Source of the DNA: Symbiodinium kawagutii
Lineage: Eukaryota > Sar > Dinophyceae > Suessiales > Symbiodiniaceae
Length of the DNA: 64,000 nt
Reading direction: 5' to 3'
Assembly: GCA_009767595.1 (NCBI GenBank)
Contig: VSDK01011733.1
Location: 134,077-198,076, forward strand
The translations under genes were made by a program, and so were the position numbers. The notes under the pieces were generated by a model, which worked only from the letters and a program-made list of their open reading frames with translations, ran no database searches and was not told where the DNA came from. Shown here piece after piece: positions 1-10,401 of the stretch (positions are counted from its first letter, which is position 1; every line of letters starts with the position of its first letter).

Positions 1-139
1 GTCCACTAACCGTCCAGCAATAAGGTAAGCATCAATTCACCATCAGTTCACCATCAATAAGCAGTACTTAGCCCCACCTTAGTGACAGATTACCATTTGG
101 ATGTGCATCACCAGTGAGTGACTGGTACCTGTTGTTACA

Positions 140-252
140 GGGGTTGGTTCAGCTACCTTAGAGGATCTATAACCGTGATTATATCTCAGGGAACTCACCC
201 CAACAACGCATCCATGCAGTGGGTATCCCCTTAAGGTAGCTGAACGAACCCC
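140..252. mobile_element. Inverted-repeat element with GGGGTTGGTTCAGCTACC arms
   Basis: The left arm GGGGTTGGTTCAGCTACCTT is mirrored near 230-252 as AAGGTAGCTGAACGAACCCC. The interior is about 70 bp. It looks like a non-autonomous DNA element. A target duplication is not clear. Confidence 0.6.
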
Positions 253-345
253 TCCAGCCGTGCTTTCCAGTCGATCATCCCAGCAACTGCTCAGCAACCA
301 TGGTTCCCAACCGGACCAACCACTACCAGCATATAAACCACTAGT
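251..345 (+). CDS. Candidate exon, unknown protein
   Basis: An open frame (PPAVLSSRSSQQLLSNHG) begins directly after the right arm of an inverted repeat. The minus-strand ORF over the same bases looks like its shadow. No family is recognised and the frame is tentative. Confidence 0.25.
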
Positions 346-494
346 AACCATAGTTAATCATCGAAAATCCTAGTCCACCACGGAAAATCCCAGGATAACC
401 CTAGAAAATCCCCGAGTTTCCCATCGTTACGGGTCCCTTCAGCTACCTCAAGGACCCCAGGGTAGGCTCCTTGTAGGCTCCTGGTCCCTGGAAG

Positions 495-596
495 ACCCCG
501 GGTCACGGGTCACCGGTACCCGACTGTGAGGCCGACTTGACGGAGGAAGCCCACCGCTTGGGTCGGTCGTCCGTGGAACCTTGGAGACGGGAAGAG
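495..596 (+). CDS. Candidate exon with GTGAGG donor
   Basis: Thirty-four open codons (PDCEADLTEEAHRLGRSS) run from a possible AG acceptor to a strong donor, GAAGAG|GTGAGG, at 597. The segment is GC-rich against a TGATGGTT-repeat background. Function unknown. Confidence 0.4.
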
Positions 597-599
597 GTG

Positions 600-1080
600 A
601 GGCGTGGTGATCGTTGATGGTTGATGGATGGGGGTTTTTCCAGTGGTGAACCATGGGAGTTCCGATGGTTCATGATGGTTATTTGATGGCTTATGATGGT
701 TAAATCATGGTGAGATGATGCTTGATGAATGGTTCATTGGTGGTTCATTAATGGTTCATGAATGGTTAAATGATGGTTCTTGATGGTTGATTGATGGTTG
801 AATGATCATGAAATGATGGTCAAGTAGTGGTTAGTGATGGTTACATAGTGGTTGATGGATGGTCAATGATGGTCAAATGATGGTCAGTTGATGGTAATTT
901 CATGGTTTCATATGGTTTAACGGTAATGGTTAAGTAGCTGATTGATGATGTTTAATGGTCAATAATGGCTAATTGATGGTTGATCGATGGTGATGCTTAA
1001 GCAATGGATGGTGATGGTTTCATTATCGGCTACTCTTGGTTGATGGTTATGATCTGTTCGTGGATGGTTGTTAATGGTGA
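600..1080. repeat. Degenerate TGATGGTT tract
   Basis: Short irregular repeats of TGATGGTT or ATGGTCAATG fill this stretch with no coding signal. It directly follows a splice-donor-like site and reads in the TGATGGTT sense on the plus strand. Confidence 0.7.
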
Positions 1081-1152
1081 TCGAGTATCATTATTGTCCA
1101 GCGGTGCTTTTGAATATGATTATTTTTCACCACAATATTGGTGATTTTACAG

Positions 1153-1205
1153 CTATGCATTTTAATGCACCAGAGGGGAACGATGTAGAGTGGTACTTGT
1201 ATTGA
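1153..1205 (+). CDS. Short candidate exon
   Basis: After a T-rich acceptor (GATTTTACAG) an open stretch reads MHFNAPEGNDVEWYLY and ends at TGA 1,203. It is too short to judge alone. Confidence 0.3.
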
Positions 1206-1358
1206 CCCCCGGCCGTATGTTCCTCATTGCTCCTGATACCCGGGTTGGTTTTGGCTATATATCTATCATTCCCATAAGAACTATTGTGATACATGATGGT
1301 TTGTAATGGTTTTGTTCACAATTTGCTTATCAAACACTATGTTGATCATAGTTGATAT

Positions 1359-1445
1359 TTGTCGAAGATGGTTGCTTCCCACCCATGTCCCATGGCTTTT
1401 GGTATTCCCTGGGGTTCTAAATCTGACCTTTCCGATTTTGAGTGA
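1359..1445 (+). CDS. Candidate exon, weak
   Basis: The open frame reads KMVASHPCPMAFGIPWGS and ends at TGA 1,443. A minus-strand frame is also open. No splice sites are obvious. Confidence 0.22.
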   Translation: MSKMVASHPCPMAFGIPWGSKSDLSDFE

Positions 1446-1596
1446 CCAAAAACAGTGACAAATCATGGCAATCCCCAGAAAAATGTTGGTTAACATCCTC
1501 CTACCAAGTGTCACCCCCTCGGTTCGGTGAGTTCATTAGGGTAACTGCAAGTCTTGGTAGATCTAACCAGCTTCTCAATTGGTTCATTAACATCCC

Positions 1597-1736
1597 CGTT
1601 GTACATCTGTGGATCTGAACCAACCCTCGAACCGCATGCGAAATGGCGCGGCTGAGGATGTGTTGGTCACCTGCCAGACAGAAGCGACGAGAGGAATCCA
1701 CCACTTTATGTCAGAAGAGTCTCCAGCCTCAATCGG
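1597..1736 (+). CDS. Candidate exon, unknown protein
   Basis: The frame VDLNQPSNRMRNGAAEDVL continues through HHFMSEESPASI to a donor GG|GTGGTGG at 1,737. A second frame is open across part of the span. The following 87 bp end in TTTAG and could be a short intron. Confidence 0.45.
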
Positions 1737-1843
1737 GTGGTGGTCGTTGGGCGATTAACGTTGCTGTTGGAGTGGTGAGGTTGACCGACCGGTTGAAGGT
1801 ATGAGGCCAATGCTTGTGGTTTAGACGAATCCGACACCTTCTG

Positions 1844-1948
1844 GTGAACCAACATGGCAATGGAAAATCCACAATTTTCTTGGAAAACTCTGGGAATCAT
1901 CCATTTAGGGTGGATTTTCCACTGCTGTGTTAGTTCACTAGAGGGTAG
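1844..1948 (+). mobile_element. Family C inverted-repeat element acting as a candidate 105-bp intron
   Basis: The arms are CTTCTGGTGAACCAACATGG and TAGTTCACTAGAGGGTAG. The left arm holds CTG|GTGAAC, a GT donor. The right end is GGGTAG, an AG acceptor. Removing the span joins DESDTFW to FQRLVVTRWASRNS in one open frame, although a second joined frame is also open. Other family C copies lie near 14.2 and 45.5-45.8 kb. Confidence 0.5.
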
Positions 1949-2054
1949 GTTTCAGCGGTTGGTCGTAACTCGATGGGCATCACGCAACAGCGAACGTTTC
2001 AATGTTGTAGATCACAGCCAGGACGAGGCCTGTTCTAGCGGTTGGTGTTTTTAA
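1949..2054 (+). CDS. Candidate exon after the family C element
   Basis: FQRLVVTRWASRNSERFN continues to SSGWCF and a TAA at 2,052. It starts exactly at the element's TAG. The reading frame is plausible but not unique. Confidence 0.35.
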
Positions 2055-2244
2055 GCATTGTCACGGCATTAGCCATCAGCCAAAAATCAACTGGTAACTT
2101 GAACATCACCATCAAATCAACCTGAAAATGTTCATCAGTACTAGCCTTAGACCATCATCAATCCCAAGCAATTGCTACCCTCAGCGTGGAACTGATCATG
2201 GAAGTACTACCCTTAGGGTGTAGCCATGGTGAACGATCTCCCAG

Positions 2245-2419
2245 GGGCGCAGCCGCAGACTTTCAGGTGGATCTTGTTGGCTCATGGCGAGCACTGGGGC
2301 GCCGCCGGTGGCGGCATCAATGCGCAGATGTCCAGCGTCTTCGTGCGGAAGCTGCGTGGTTGGAACCGCCGCCGGTGGATGAAGGGGGCGATGGGTTGCT
2401 GAGATCCAGCTGCTTGAAG
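2245..2419 (+). CDS. Candidate exon with matching splice sites
   Basis: Between TCCCAG and AAG|GTAGAT the frame GAAADFQVDLVGSWRALG runs through AEAAWLEPPPVDEGG without a stop. Another frame (INAQMSSVFVRKLRGWN) is also protein-like but stops before the donor. GC content is far above the flanks. Confidence 0.42.
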
Positions 2420-2431
2420 GTAGATCCATAT

Positions 2432-2640
2432 GGCGAGCTGGGTCCATATGAATCAGCCAACAATGGTGAAGCCTAGCTGGTTGATGGTTGATAATAGGGT
2501 ATGATAAGTAACAATAGTAGGGGATATACCAGCTAATATGGTGGTTTTTAAAAATGGGGAATGATATCCAACAATTTCATAGGGAAAACAGCCTGGTGAT
2601 AGGGGAACCAGGAAGACTAAGGGTGCACTGACCCACAGCC
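2432..2640. mobile_element. Family A inverted-repeat element
   Basis: The ends are GGCGAGCTGGGTC and GACCCACAGCC, with the conserved interior tags CATAGGGAAAACA and GGGGAACCAGG. The flanks ATAT and ATGT differ by one base. Confidence 0.6.
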
Positions 2641-3010
2641 ATGTCGTTGATGATGGTTCATGATGGTGTAGTAATGGCTGATAATGGTTTAATAATGGTT
2701 GATACTGGTTGAGGAATGGTTGATACTGGGTTAGGAATGGTTAATCATGGGGGATAATAATCAACAACAATGTTTGATGATGGTGGTGAATAAGGACTAT
2801 TAATGGTTTAGCACCGGTAGATCCATACAGCTAGATAGTGGTTGAAATGGTAGATCCAGCCGTTAACAATGGCTAATCACCAGCTAATAAGGGCTCGTAT
2901 AATGGATGATAAGCAGCAAGAATGGGGAACATCATGATTAATGAACGGTCATGGTAGACCCAAATGATTCAAGATGGTTAACATTGGATTACATTGGTTA
3001 ATCGGTTAAT
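2641..3010. repeat. Degenerate TGATGGTT/TAATGGTT tract
   Basis: Irregular short repeats with no convincing coding signal fill this stretch. Confidence 0.6.
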
Positions 3011-3199
3011 CATGGGCCTGGTTTACCAACCTGGAAGTCAAGAATGGCGATTTTCGATAGGAAAATCAGCTTTGAATAGAAGATGTTTCACCTCCAGGTG
3101 AACCAGCAATGATTGACACAAGTTTTTCTTGTCATTGAGAGTGGGAATGATCGGAAAGTCAATGAAACAATGGCAGGTACTGACGAATCTATTGGTACA

Positions 3200-3296
3200 G
3201 TGTAGGACAAGGTAGGGCCCCCTAGTTAGATAACTTGCTTTACAACTAGGGCAACTATCAGTTATGATAGATATAACGCTTGGAGGCCTCACCTTG
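3200..3296. mobile_element. Diverged family B inverted-repeat element
   Basis: The left end GACAAGGTAGGGCCCCC and right end GGCCTCACCTTGTA match the ACAAGGTGGGCCCCC arms found elsewhere. The interior keeps the TAGTTAGATAACTTG and GTAGATATAAC-like blocks. Confidence 0.55.
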
Positions 3297-3320
3297 TACA
3301 CAACCTTTTTCGTCAGTCAG

Positions 3321-3436
3321 CGAGACTCAAGAGTTCGACATAGTGATGGATATGCACAAAATGCAGGTGGATTTTGCTGCAGCCCTGGGCCAAAAAATCG
3401 AGGATGCGCCACACATGAACCCTTGCTTCTGGGATG
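3321..3436 (+). CDS. Candidate exon, unknown protein
   Basis: After the acceptor TCGTCAGTCAG the frame ETQEFDIVMDMHKMQVDF continues with AAALGQKIEDAPHMNP to a GT at 3,437. It lies just after a family B element. No domain is recognised. Confidence 0.48.
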
Positions 3437-3562
3437 GTTTTCATGTTGATCAATCACCACTATCATTAATGAATCACTTGCGAATCATCACTTTAGGTAT
3501 TGTTCATCACGAGTCACCACCGTTGTCAATCACTAACGATCAACCGTTTCATGCGCGTGCAG

Positions 3563-3691
3563 TTCGACGACAGGGTCTCTTCAGCACAGTAAACCTGAGG
3601 CCTTTAGATGGCTCCAGCATCTTTCACAACACGTCGGAGATCATTGGCAGAAAGCCTTGGCGATCAGAACCTCGTTGGTTGCGGGACCGAC
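3563..3691 (+). CDS. Candidate exon, unknown protein
   Basis: The frame SKPEAFRWLQHLSQHVGD continues WQKALAIRTSLVAGP to a donor GAC|GTGACC. An alternative frame (NLRPLDGSSIFHNTSEI) is open for longer but is poorer in GC3. The exact acceptor is uncertain among several AGs at 3,561-3,589. Confidence 0.42.
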
Positions 3692-3799
3692 GTGACCCCG
3701 TGGGCTTGTTAGGGCCCCTGGTGGTGCCCCTCCCGTTGTGTTGGCTTCACAACGAAGCGTGGGGCCTGTAGCAAAACGGTTGTTCTCATCAGCAGGTGG

Positions 3800-4190
3800 T
3801 TTTGAGTTGGCGCGTGAAAAGCTTCATTTTGAAATGTGTTTCGGTTTTGCTTTGAGCAAGCATCGCATCATCCAACACACAGGGTTGTGTTTGGCACGGC
3901 GTTTTTTCCCGGGCATGCTCTTCTGAGCAAATGTTTTCATCGCTGGCCAAGATTGTTGAAAACGTAGACAAACGAAGGCTAGGATTTAGACTCTATACAA
4001 CATAGGTTGTTTTTCGTTCTGTCGGTTTCAAAGGGGCTTGCGGCGACGGGGGTTTTGAGTTGGAGCTTGAACATTTTCATTTTTGACATTTGTTTTGGTT
4101 TTGCTTGTAGCAAGCTTTACGGCATCCAACGCAAGCCTTCGTGTTTGGAATGGCCGTTTTGGGGCGTGTTGTTCTCAGAAGCCTATTAAA
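3800..4190 (+). repeat. Two diverged copies of a ~130-bp unit
   Basis: Copies at about 3,800-3,930 and 4,053-4,187 share GGTTTTGAGTTGG, TTTTGGTTTTGCTT-like, GCAAGC and CATCCAACxCA blocks and end near TTCTGAG/TTCTCAG. It could be a duplicated exon or element. No stable frame is evident. Confidence 0.5.
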
Positions 4191-4335
4191 GGGTCGGTGT
4201 GCCGTAATGCATGTAAACAGGGCTTAACCATAAAGTGCTTACTTTATTCCCCACCAAACATGAACCGGATTGTTGAAGTTGAGACGTAACCAACGTTAAG
4301 CCAACAAAATCCGCAGCAAAATCCTGGTGAATCAG

Positions 4336-4416
4336 CTGAAAACTAGGGGTTCAGGTGTCTGGCTGCAACTTGGGAGTGTCAGGAAATTTGCCAACGTTCA
4401 GAGGTGGCAGAACAAG
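4336..4416 (+). CDS. Candidate exon, 27 codons
   Basis: LKTRGSGVWLQLGSVRKF continues ANVQRWQNK between the acceptor GAATCAG and the donor AAG|GTTCGT. The donor runs straight into a GTTGTC microsatellite, so the following intron starts as a simple repeat. Confidence 0.42.
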
Positions 4417-4423
4417 GTTCGTT

Positions 4424-4464
<41 letters not shown>

Positions 4465-4691
4465 GGTTGTCGTTGTGGTTGTCGTTGTCGTTGTCGTTGT
4501 GGTTGTCGTTGTGGTTGTCGTTGTCGTTGGTGTTGCTGTCGCTGTTGCTGCTGCTGCTGTTGCTGCTGCTGTTGTTGCTGTTGTTGCTGTTGTTGCTGTT
4601 GTTGCTGTTGTTGCTGTTGTTGCTGCTGTTGTTGCTGTTGCTGCTGCTGCTGCTGTTGTTGTTGTTGTTGTTGTTGTTGCTGTTGTTGTTG
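4417..4691. repeat. Compound (GTTGTC/GTTGTG/CTGTTG)n microsatellite
   Basis: About 275 bp of trinucleotide-based repeat, passing from GTTGTC to TGCTGT to TTG units. All long ORFs across it on both strands are low-complexity artefacts. Confidence 0.95.
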
Positions 4692-4853
4692 TTTCGTCCA
4701 TCATGAAGTGTCAGTCAATCTACCCATTGATAAAAAAGGGTATCCATCGGCATCCATGCTTATCAAGCAGTGGAGCTAGATATCATCATCGATAAGCATG
4801 GTTTTCCTGCTTCACAAATATTTCCCATCATCAACAACTGTTATTCATCATCA

Positions 4854-4953
4854 TTCGAGACCCATGTTTCCCATCCACCCGTGACAGGGATCATGTGGTT
4901 AGGCGCGCGTGCAGACCGCCTGAAACCGAGGAAATCATTCGAGATTCTCCATT
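4854..4953 (+). CDS. Candidate exon
   Basis: FETHVSHPPVTGIMWLGA continues RADRLKPRKSFEILH in one frame. The GC-rich core contrasts with AT-rich surroundings. Splice sites are unclear. Confidence 0.33.
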
Positions 4954-4989
4954 ATAATCCACCACTAGCCATTGATATTCACAACCATT

Positions 4990-5450
4990 GAGCCGGTATT
5001 TTCCATCATTAGCAACGATTTTCGGTCATCAACTGGTATGATCCATCACTCATCAATATTGTGCATCAGTAATGGTTTGTATCCACATTATCAACCTACA
5101 AGCATCATTCGGCCGTAGATTCTACCATTGTCCATTTTTTAAATCACGATCAGCCCGCCATCATTAATTAATAATGGTTATACATCATTCCCACGGGAGA
5201 CATGATTGTGGATCATTCACCATTGTTGACTTCATAGTTAAGACCTGTCATCCACCATCATGTACCATGTTGATCCATCATTAACAATTACATGTGTAAA
5301 CATTTTCCATCAATGGTCCATCCATCAGCCAATCATTCAAAAACTGATCTCAGCATGACTAAACCATCATGAAACATTAGTGCCATCATTATCCGTAATT
5401 ACATGTTTGCATGAATTACGACTCATCCTTAATCATCATTACTTGGACGA
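4990..5450. repeat. Degenerate ATCATTAACCATCA-type tract
   Basis: This is non-coding sequence rich in CATCA/AACCATC words. I see no exon in it. Confidence 0.5.
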
Positions 5451-5536
5451 TCATCCGATTGGAGGCGGGCAATGAACATGGTCAGTCAGTCAGTGAGTTA
5501 GATTTTTGATAAATAGGTGAGGTAACCACACTAAAT

Positions 5537-5640
5537 GGGTGTTTCTCAAGTCAAAGGGGGGCCCTCCGAATCATTCAATGTGTGTCATTAATGGCAATGA
5601 ACCAACCATTTTTTGGGGTTCCCGATTTTAAGAACCCCCC
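5537..5640. mobile_element. Family D inverted-repeat element, AAAT duplication
   Basis: The ends GGGTGTTTCTCAAG and TTTTAAGAACCCCCC are flanked by AAAT on both sides. Family D typically has arms TTTCTCAAAATAGGGG and CCCTATTTTGAGAA. Confidence 0.65.
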
Positions 5641-5682
5641 AAATAGGATGATCCACGTAATGACCAGGTGGTCCATGAAACT

Positions 5683-5796
5683 GTTCGTCGGGATCATTGC
5701 CACCGTCCCAAGGATGTGGCCAGTCAAGCAACCTTTCGTCCCTGGGCTGAACAGATTCGGTTCAAGTGGTACAGCTGTTGTGACATGTTGCCTTAA
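5683..5796 (+). CDS. Candidate exon, unknown protein
   Basis: VRRDHCHRPKDVASQATF continues RPWAEQIRFKWYSCCDM and ends at TAA 5,794. A second open frame (VPGLNRFGSSGTAVV) overlaps it. It lies 40 bp downstream of a family D element. Confidence 0.42.
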   Translation, partial: VRRDHCHRPKDVASQATFRPWAEQIRFKWYSCCDMLP

Positions 5797-6557
5797 GTGC
5801 ACTTGGTCCTGTTGGGTGCAACTATAGGGGATGATAATTTAGGGCTAAAAATAATGGATAAACACCCACAATAATGGATAAACAACTACTATATGCATTT
5901 GTTGATTTCTCAAGTGGAAACAAGTCGTGGGGATATCAACTGAGACACACCGTTGATCCAGCTGATATGGTGGTTTCTCAAGCCAGCTTGGGGAACCCCC
6001 GCAGTTATCATCTAGTTTATTGACCATTGATAGTAATCAACCCATCATTTCTTGGGGTGCACTAGGATTGTAAAGTGAGGCATTGAATATCAGCGGTTTC
6101 TTATTTGTAGATTTTGTAGAATCAACTGAATTATCATCTATTGATAGCCTCTGGCAAACTAACCTGGTTGCGCTATAAATCACCAGTTTACTAAGGTAAA
6201 CCAGCCATAACTGGTGGATTTTCCACTTCTAGCTTAGTTTGCCGGAGGGTATAGAAACTAAAGCAAGTCGTTGATTTAGCTGAATTGGCTGTTTCTCAAA
6301 ATAGAGGTACCAATCATTTATGGCAACAAGCCAACCATTTTGTGGGTTCCCCTTTCTTGAGAACCCGCCATATATATATATAGAAATATATTTCCTGGAG
6401 TTGGTGGCAGTAAAGCATTTGAAACACTGCATTTTTGACCTACCGGTCCTGCCGTCCTAACTGTCCACCCAACTGATTAGCTCTAGTACAGGCTGGGCCC
6501 GCAGCAAGCTATAGCCCTTGGTTTATAACTGGAGCAACTACCAGCTATGGTAGATAT

Positions 6558-6661
6558 GGGAGTTTCTCAAAATAGGGGTCCCCCCAATCATCCCTTTGGA
6601 ATCATATTTGATTAATAGTAAGGCATCCTTTTTGGAAGTCCTCAATTTTGAGAAGCACCCA
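6558..6661. mobile_element. Family D inverted-repeat element, ATAT duplication
   Basis: The ends are GGGAGTTTCTCAAAATAGGGG and CAATTTTGAGAAGCACCC, flanked by ATAT copies. A related diverged copy lies at about 6,283-6,372. Confidence 0.6.
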
Positions 6662-6897
6662 ATATGGCTATGGGCTATGGGTCAAAACCCCGTACCCCGG
6701 GTTCCAATCATTGACCATCGTTTTCCCTATTATTGTTACTCATATAATACCCATAGCCATACAGGGACCCATACCCATACCCATTTAATTATAATACCCA
6801 TGTAGGGACCCATACCTAGGGACCCAAATCGCCTATAGGGCATTGTTGCTTGATACCCATACAGCAGCTATTGCTTAGCTGCTTGACCCATACCCAG

Positions 6898-6963
6898 ATA
6901 GTCGACCGGCCAGCCCACCTCGCAGCAACTGCTTGCGACAAATGGGGTAGCCACGAAAGATGA
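6898..6963 (+). CDS. Short candidate exon
   Basis: IVDRPAHLAATACDKWGS is open to TGA 6,961. It is isolated and weak. Confidence 0.25.
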   Translation: MVDRPAHLAATACDKWGSHER

Positions 6964-7010
6964 GTAGATGAGTGGTGAACCGGTACATCAGAAACTGGAT
7001 GGCTGAAAAA

Positions 7011-7102
7011 CCCACGAATTCTTAGGTTTTTGTTGTGTTTTTGGGATATGATTGATTTACCATTAATAACCACTAAACATATATATTTTTAGCAAGGGAT
7101 CT
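7011..7102. repeat. Dispersed ~92-bp repeat, copy 1
   Basis: CCCACGAATTCTTAGG through TTTTTAGCAAGGGATCT is repeated almost exactly at 16,993-17,085, and its right half is repeated again near 27,141-27,202. It has no clear inverted ends. Confidence 0.75.
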
Positions 7103-7311
7103 ATAAGCCACTAAGGAAAGGTTCGCGATGAAGCTTCCGAAGTTGTGTGTCTGAAATCTGTTGTGTGGGTATATCAATCAATGGTTTACTTTTCAATGGA
7201 CTAATTTCTAGATTGAAGAAATGCGATAAGTGCGGATTGTTGGACGGACCCCCATTTATGGATGTGCAAATCTCGTCTGATTAATCGAAGATAACAAGAG
7301 CATGGTACAAT

Positions 7312-7380
7312 AACAAGTTGTACCAAGTTGTACCGGGTGGCACGGTCGTGGTGTTTTGTGGGCGTTGCCAGAAAATCTGA
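7312..7380 (+). CDS. Short candidate exon
   Basis: NKLYQVVPGGTVVVFCGR is open to TGA 7,378. The minus-strand ORF across it looks like a shadow. Confidence 0.3.
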   Translation, partial: NKLYQVVPGGTVVVFCGRCQKI

Positions 7381-7641
7381 GTGCTCAATTGAGATGAAAT
7401 TCCTCGGCAGTCAACAAGAATGGTAGTCTGATCAGTTGAATACACAAACATTAACTGACCCACCGACCACTGTGAACCACAGTGAAGCATGTAATTATGG
7501 GTGTTTCTTAAAAAAGGGGACCTAACGAATTGTTGGTATATTACCATAAAGGATTAGTAACGGATGATTTGGGAGTACCCCTATTTTGAGAAAGCACCAT
7601 ATATGCCATTGTTCAATCATCACAATTTTCAACACCATATC

Positions 7642-7735
7642 AGCAGCGAAGCACCAACTTTTGGAGTGGATCTTCAGGGTGCTGTCAGCTCCGGAAACGT
7701 TCTGAATTCGTTGAAGCCCCAGGGTTATTTGGGAG
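7642..7735 (+). CDS. Candidate exon with GTTAGC donor
   Basis: SSEAPTFGVDLQGAVSSG continues NVLNSLKPQGYLG to GGAG|GTTAGC at 7,736. A shorter competing frame (KHQLLEWIFRVLSAPE) also exists. Function unknown. Confidence 0.42.
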
Positions 7736-8099
7736 GTTAGCATCCCCACTGCTCGTAACTGGCAACTAATCATGGCTAGTTTGGGCTTAGTTCAGAAACT
7801 AACCCCAGGGAACGAACCATGATGTGCATCACCAGCTAGTCACTGGCTACTAGCCATGGTTATCTCATAGGGTTTATAACCACGGGTCCCAGGGAACCTA
7901 ACCCCTGGCCTGCCCAAGTTTCCCCACTGAGTCCGGCAGATCTCAAGGCAGTGGTTCATTGCCATGGTAGTCAGTGACCATGTTTTATTGCAGAGATGAC
8001 CAAGCATCACAGTGGTTAGGGGTGGTAGTAACGGTTATTGATGGTTATTGATGGGTTTAACAATTCGATGGTCATTGAGCAATGATGATTGATGGTCCA

Positions 8100-8510
8100 G
8101 CAAATATCAGGGCACGCTTTTTTTTGCTTGTATTCAACCATTCATCAACCAGCATTCAGCATTAATAACCATCAATCGACCATCAAGTGAGCATTGTGAA
8201 CAATTGTATCACATATTATTAACAGCCATCATTCAGCCATTCAAGCTACTGTGGCATAGTGATCATCAGCCCCTAATCATCAGCAACCATCGCTCTATTT
8301 GTCGCCAACGTTGAAGCGGCATCATCATCATCATCATAAATTATCGTAAATGATCACGAACATCATTCAACTAGCCATTACCCAAACATCACCAACCATG
8401 TTCATTAACCATCAACTAACCATGAATTAAACATCAATTAAACATCGATTCATCATCATCATCATCATCATTGACCTTCACTAACCATCTATTAAACATC
8501 GATGAACCAT
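8100..8510. repeat. AACCATCA-sense degenerate tract
   Basis: It is rich in CATCAAxCATC words on the plus strand and sits just upstream of a GC-rich island (8,530-8,640). The opposite TGATGGTT-like sense follows the island. Confidence 0.6.
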
Positions 8511-8529
8511 CCATTGAACATCATTCACC

Positions 8530-8640
8530 CAAGCAATCTTCCAACTCCTCGCCCTGGGGCGCCAGGTGTGCATGGCGCAGAGTTGTTGGCCTTGGCACAA
8601 GTGAAGCTGGGAGCGTGAAGCGAACGAGTGGAGCTGGAAG
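8530..8640 (+). CDS. GC-rich coding island, frame uncertain
   Basis: All three frames are partly open. PSNLPTPRPGAPGVHGAE...LLALAQVKLG is the most protein-like to me. A GCCAG|GTGTGC site at about 8,567 could be a donor. Confidence 0.3.
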
Positions 8641-8689
8641 TTGGTGGTGGTGGAAGCAGATCGGGCTTGGTGAAACAGTGGGATTTTCT

Positions 8690-9600
8690 ATGGTTAGTAG
8701 TGGTTGATAGTGGTTAATAGTGGTAAATATGCTTAGGACCATGGGATTTTCTGTGCTTCACTATAATTCATATGTGCTAATTATGTGGTTTCTAATGGTT
8801 GGTTAGTGGACAAGAACCTGGCTGGTTTGGTGGAACAGCGGACTTTTCTATGGTTAGTAGTCGTTCATAGTGGTTTTTGGCTTTTGGCGCTGCTACCAAG
8901 TTTCATGGTTAATATGCTTAAAACCGTTTTGGGATTTTCTATGATTGAAAAAGACGGCATAATTTTTGAAAGGGAAACTCCATCGGATTTCTACAGTCAA
9001 CTGTGGTTGATATGTGGGTCATGCTTGTTGGTCAATGGACAATAGCCTGGTTGGTTGGGGTTTGTTGGTAAGCATGGTTACGAAGCACATGCTAACTGGG
9101 ATGATTGACTGGTAATCCACCATGATGATAGGGGTTAGTTCAGCCACCTTTTAGGGTTGATATAAACCTACTGCTTGGATGTGCAGTTGGTGTTTGTTCC
9201 CCGAAATACAACCATGGCTATGAACCCTTTCAGGTAGCTTATAACCGCCTGTAGCCGTGGTTAGTGGTCAGTTGCAAACTGGTGATGCACGTGGGGTTGG
9301 TAATGAAACATAGTTGTATTGATGGGTCAGCAACATGGCGGACATTATGGACATGTCGAGTGGGGTGGGTGAGTTGGTTGGTTAAATGCTTGGTTGATTA
9401 ATTTGATTAAGTATCATCCTTAATGGCTAGTTATCATATCTGCTGAATTGTTATCAATAATGGTCAATCATGTCAATAGTGGTGGATGGTCAATTATTGG
9501 TTCATGGTTGATGACTAACCGTGCGAACAATGGTGAATCATGGCTGATTGATGTTAAGAAGCATCTTCTAGTTGGTTAGGTCGGTTGTGGTTGATAAAGG
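8690..9600. repeat. GTTAGTAGTGGTTGATAG-type tract with inverted-repeat debris
   Basis: TAGTGG/TTGATGG words occur on the plus strand, with duplicated TGGGATTTTCTATGG blocks at about 8,678, 8,842 and 8,930. No exon is supported. Confidence 0.5.
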
Positions 9601-9969
9601 CCGATGTTCAATGCAAAACTGACCAGCAATGATGGACAACCAAGAAAAATGATAAAAGGGACCCATATGGGAGTTGGAACGAATCATTTAAGCATTATCG
9701 GGGCATCAGTTATCATTATCAGCCACAATCAACTGGTTGGGGGTTTTTGTCACTTTCTATTTTCCCAAATACTTGGAATGCTTGATTCATGATATTTTTA
9801 GAGGGATGGCTGAGCCACCAATCAAGCATCATCAAGCATAGCCACCATCAACCCTCATCAACCATCATCAACCATCATCAAGATGGGTGTTTCTCAAAAT
9901 AGGAAGCACCCCAAGTTATGGTTGGTTCATTACAAATAATGATTAATATGGGATGATTGGGGGTACCCC

Positions 9970-10045
9970 TATTCTTAGAACCCACCACATCACTTCAAAC
10001 ATTCCCGCTTCGCTTGATCAACTCCCGCCTTTGAATCAAACATCC
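9970..10045 (+). CDS. Weak candidate exon
   Basis: NIPASLDQLPPLNQTSQR is open beside a family D element (about 9,883-9,986). Splice sites are unclear. Confidence 0.25.
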
Positions 10046-10401
10046 CAGAGAGTGGTACCCCACAGGCTGCAAATTGGTGAAGATTTGCCACTTCACAAAT
10101 CTGGGGCACCACCTTGTACTGGCACAGCTCTTTTTTGGGGGGCAACTACCCCAGTCAACTAACTTGATAGTTAGATCTACTATAACTGCTAGCTACCTAA
10201 TGAACTAACCTAACTTCCCAATTTTGGGGCGCACCACATTGCACTGACCAGTGAGCTCCTCCAAAAAGGTCAATGAAGCCGTGGTAAAGGTTTTGTTTCC
10301 AGGTTTTGTTCATGAAGAATGTTCCCAGGAAACTTTTGTTCCCAGGAACTTTTGTAAAGGTTACTTCAGGAACTAAGTCGGGCAGTTTTTGCTCCCAGTA
10401 A

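Noticed and set aside
4327..4795. Poly-Cys, poly-Val, poly-Leu and poly-Thr ORFs
   Set aside because: These are products of the GTT/TGC microsatellite; only the first 27 codons (4,336-4,416) look like an exon.
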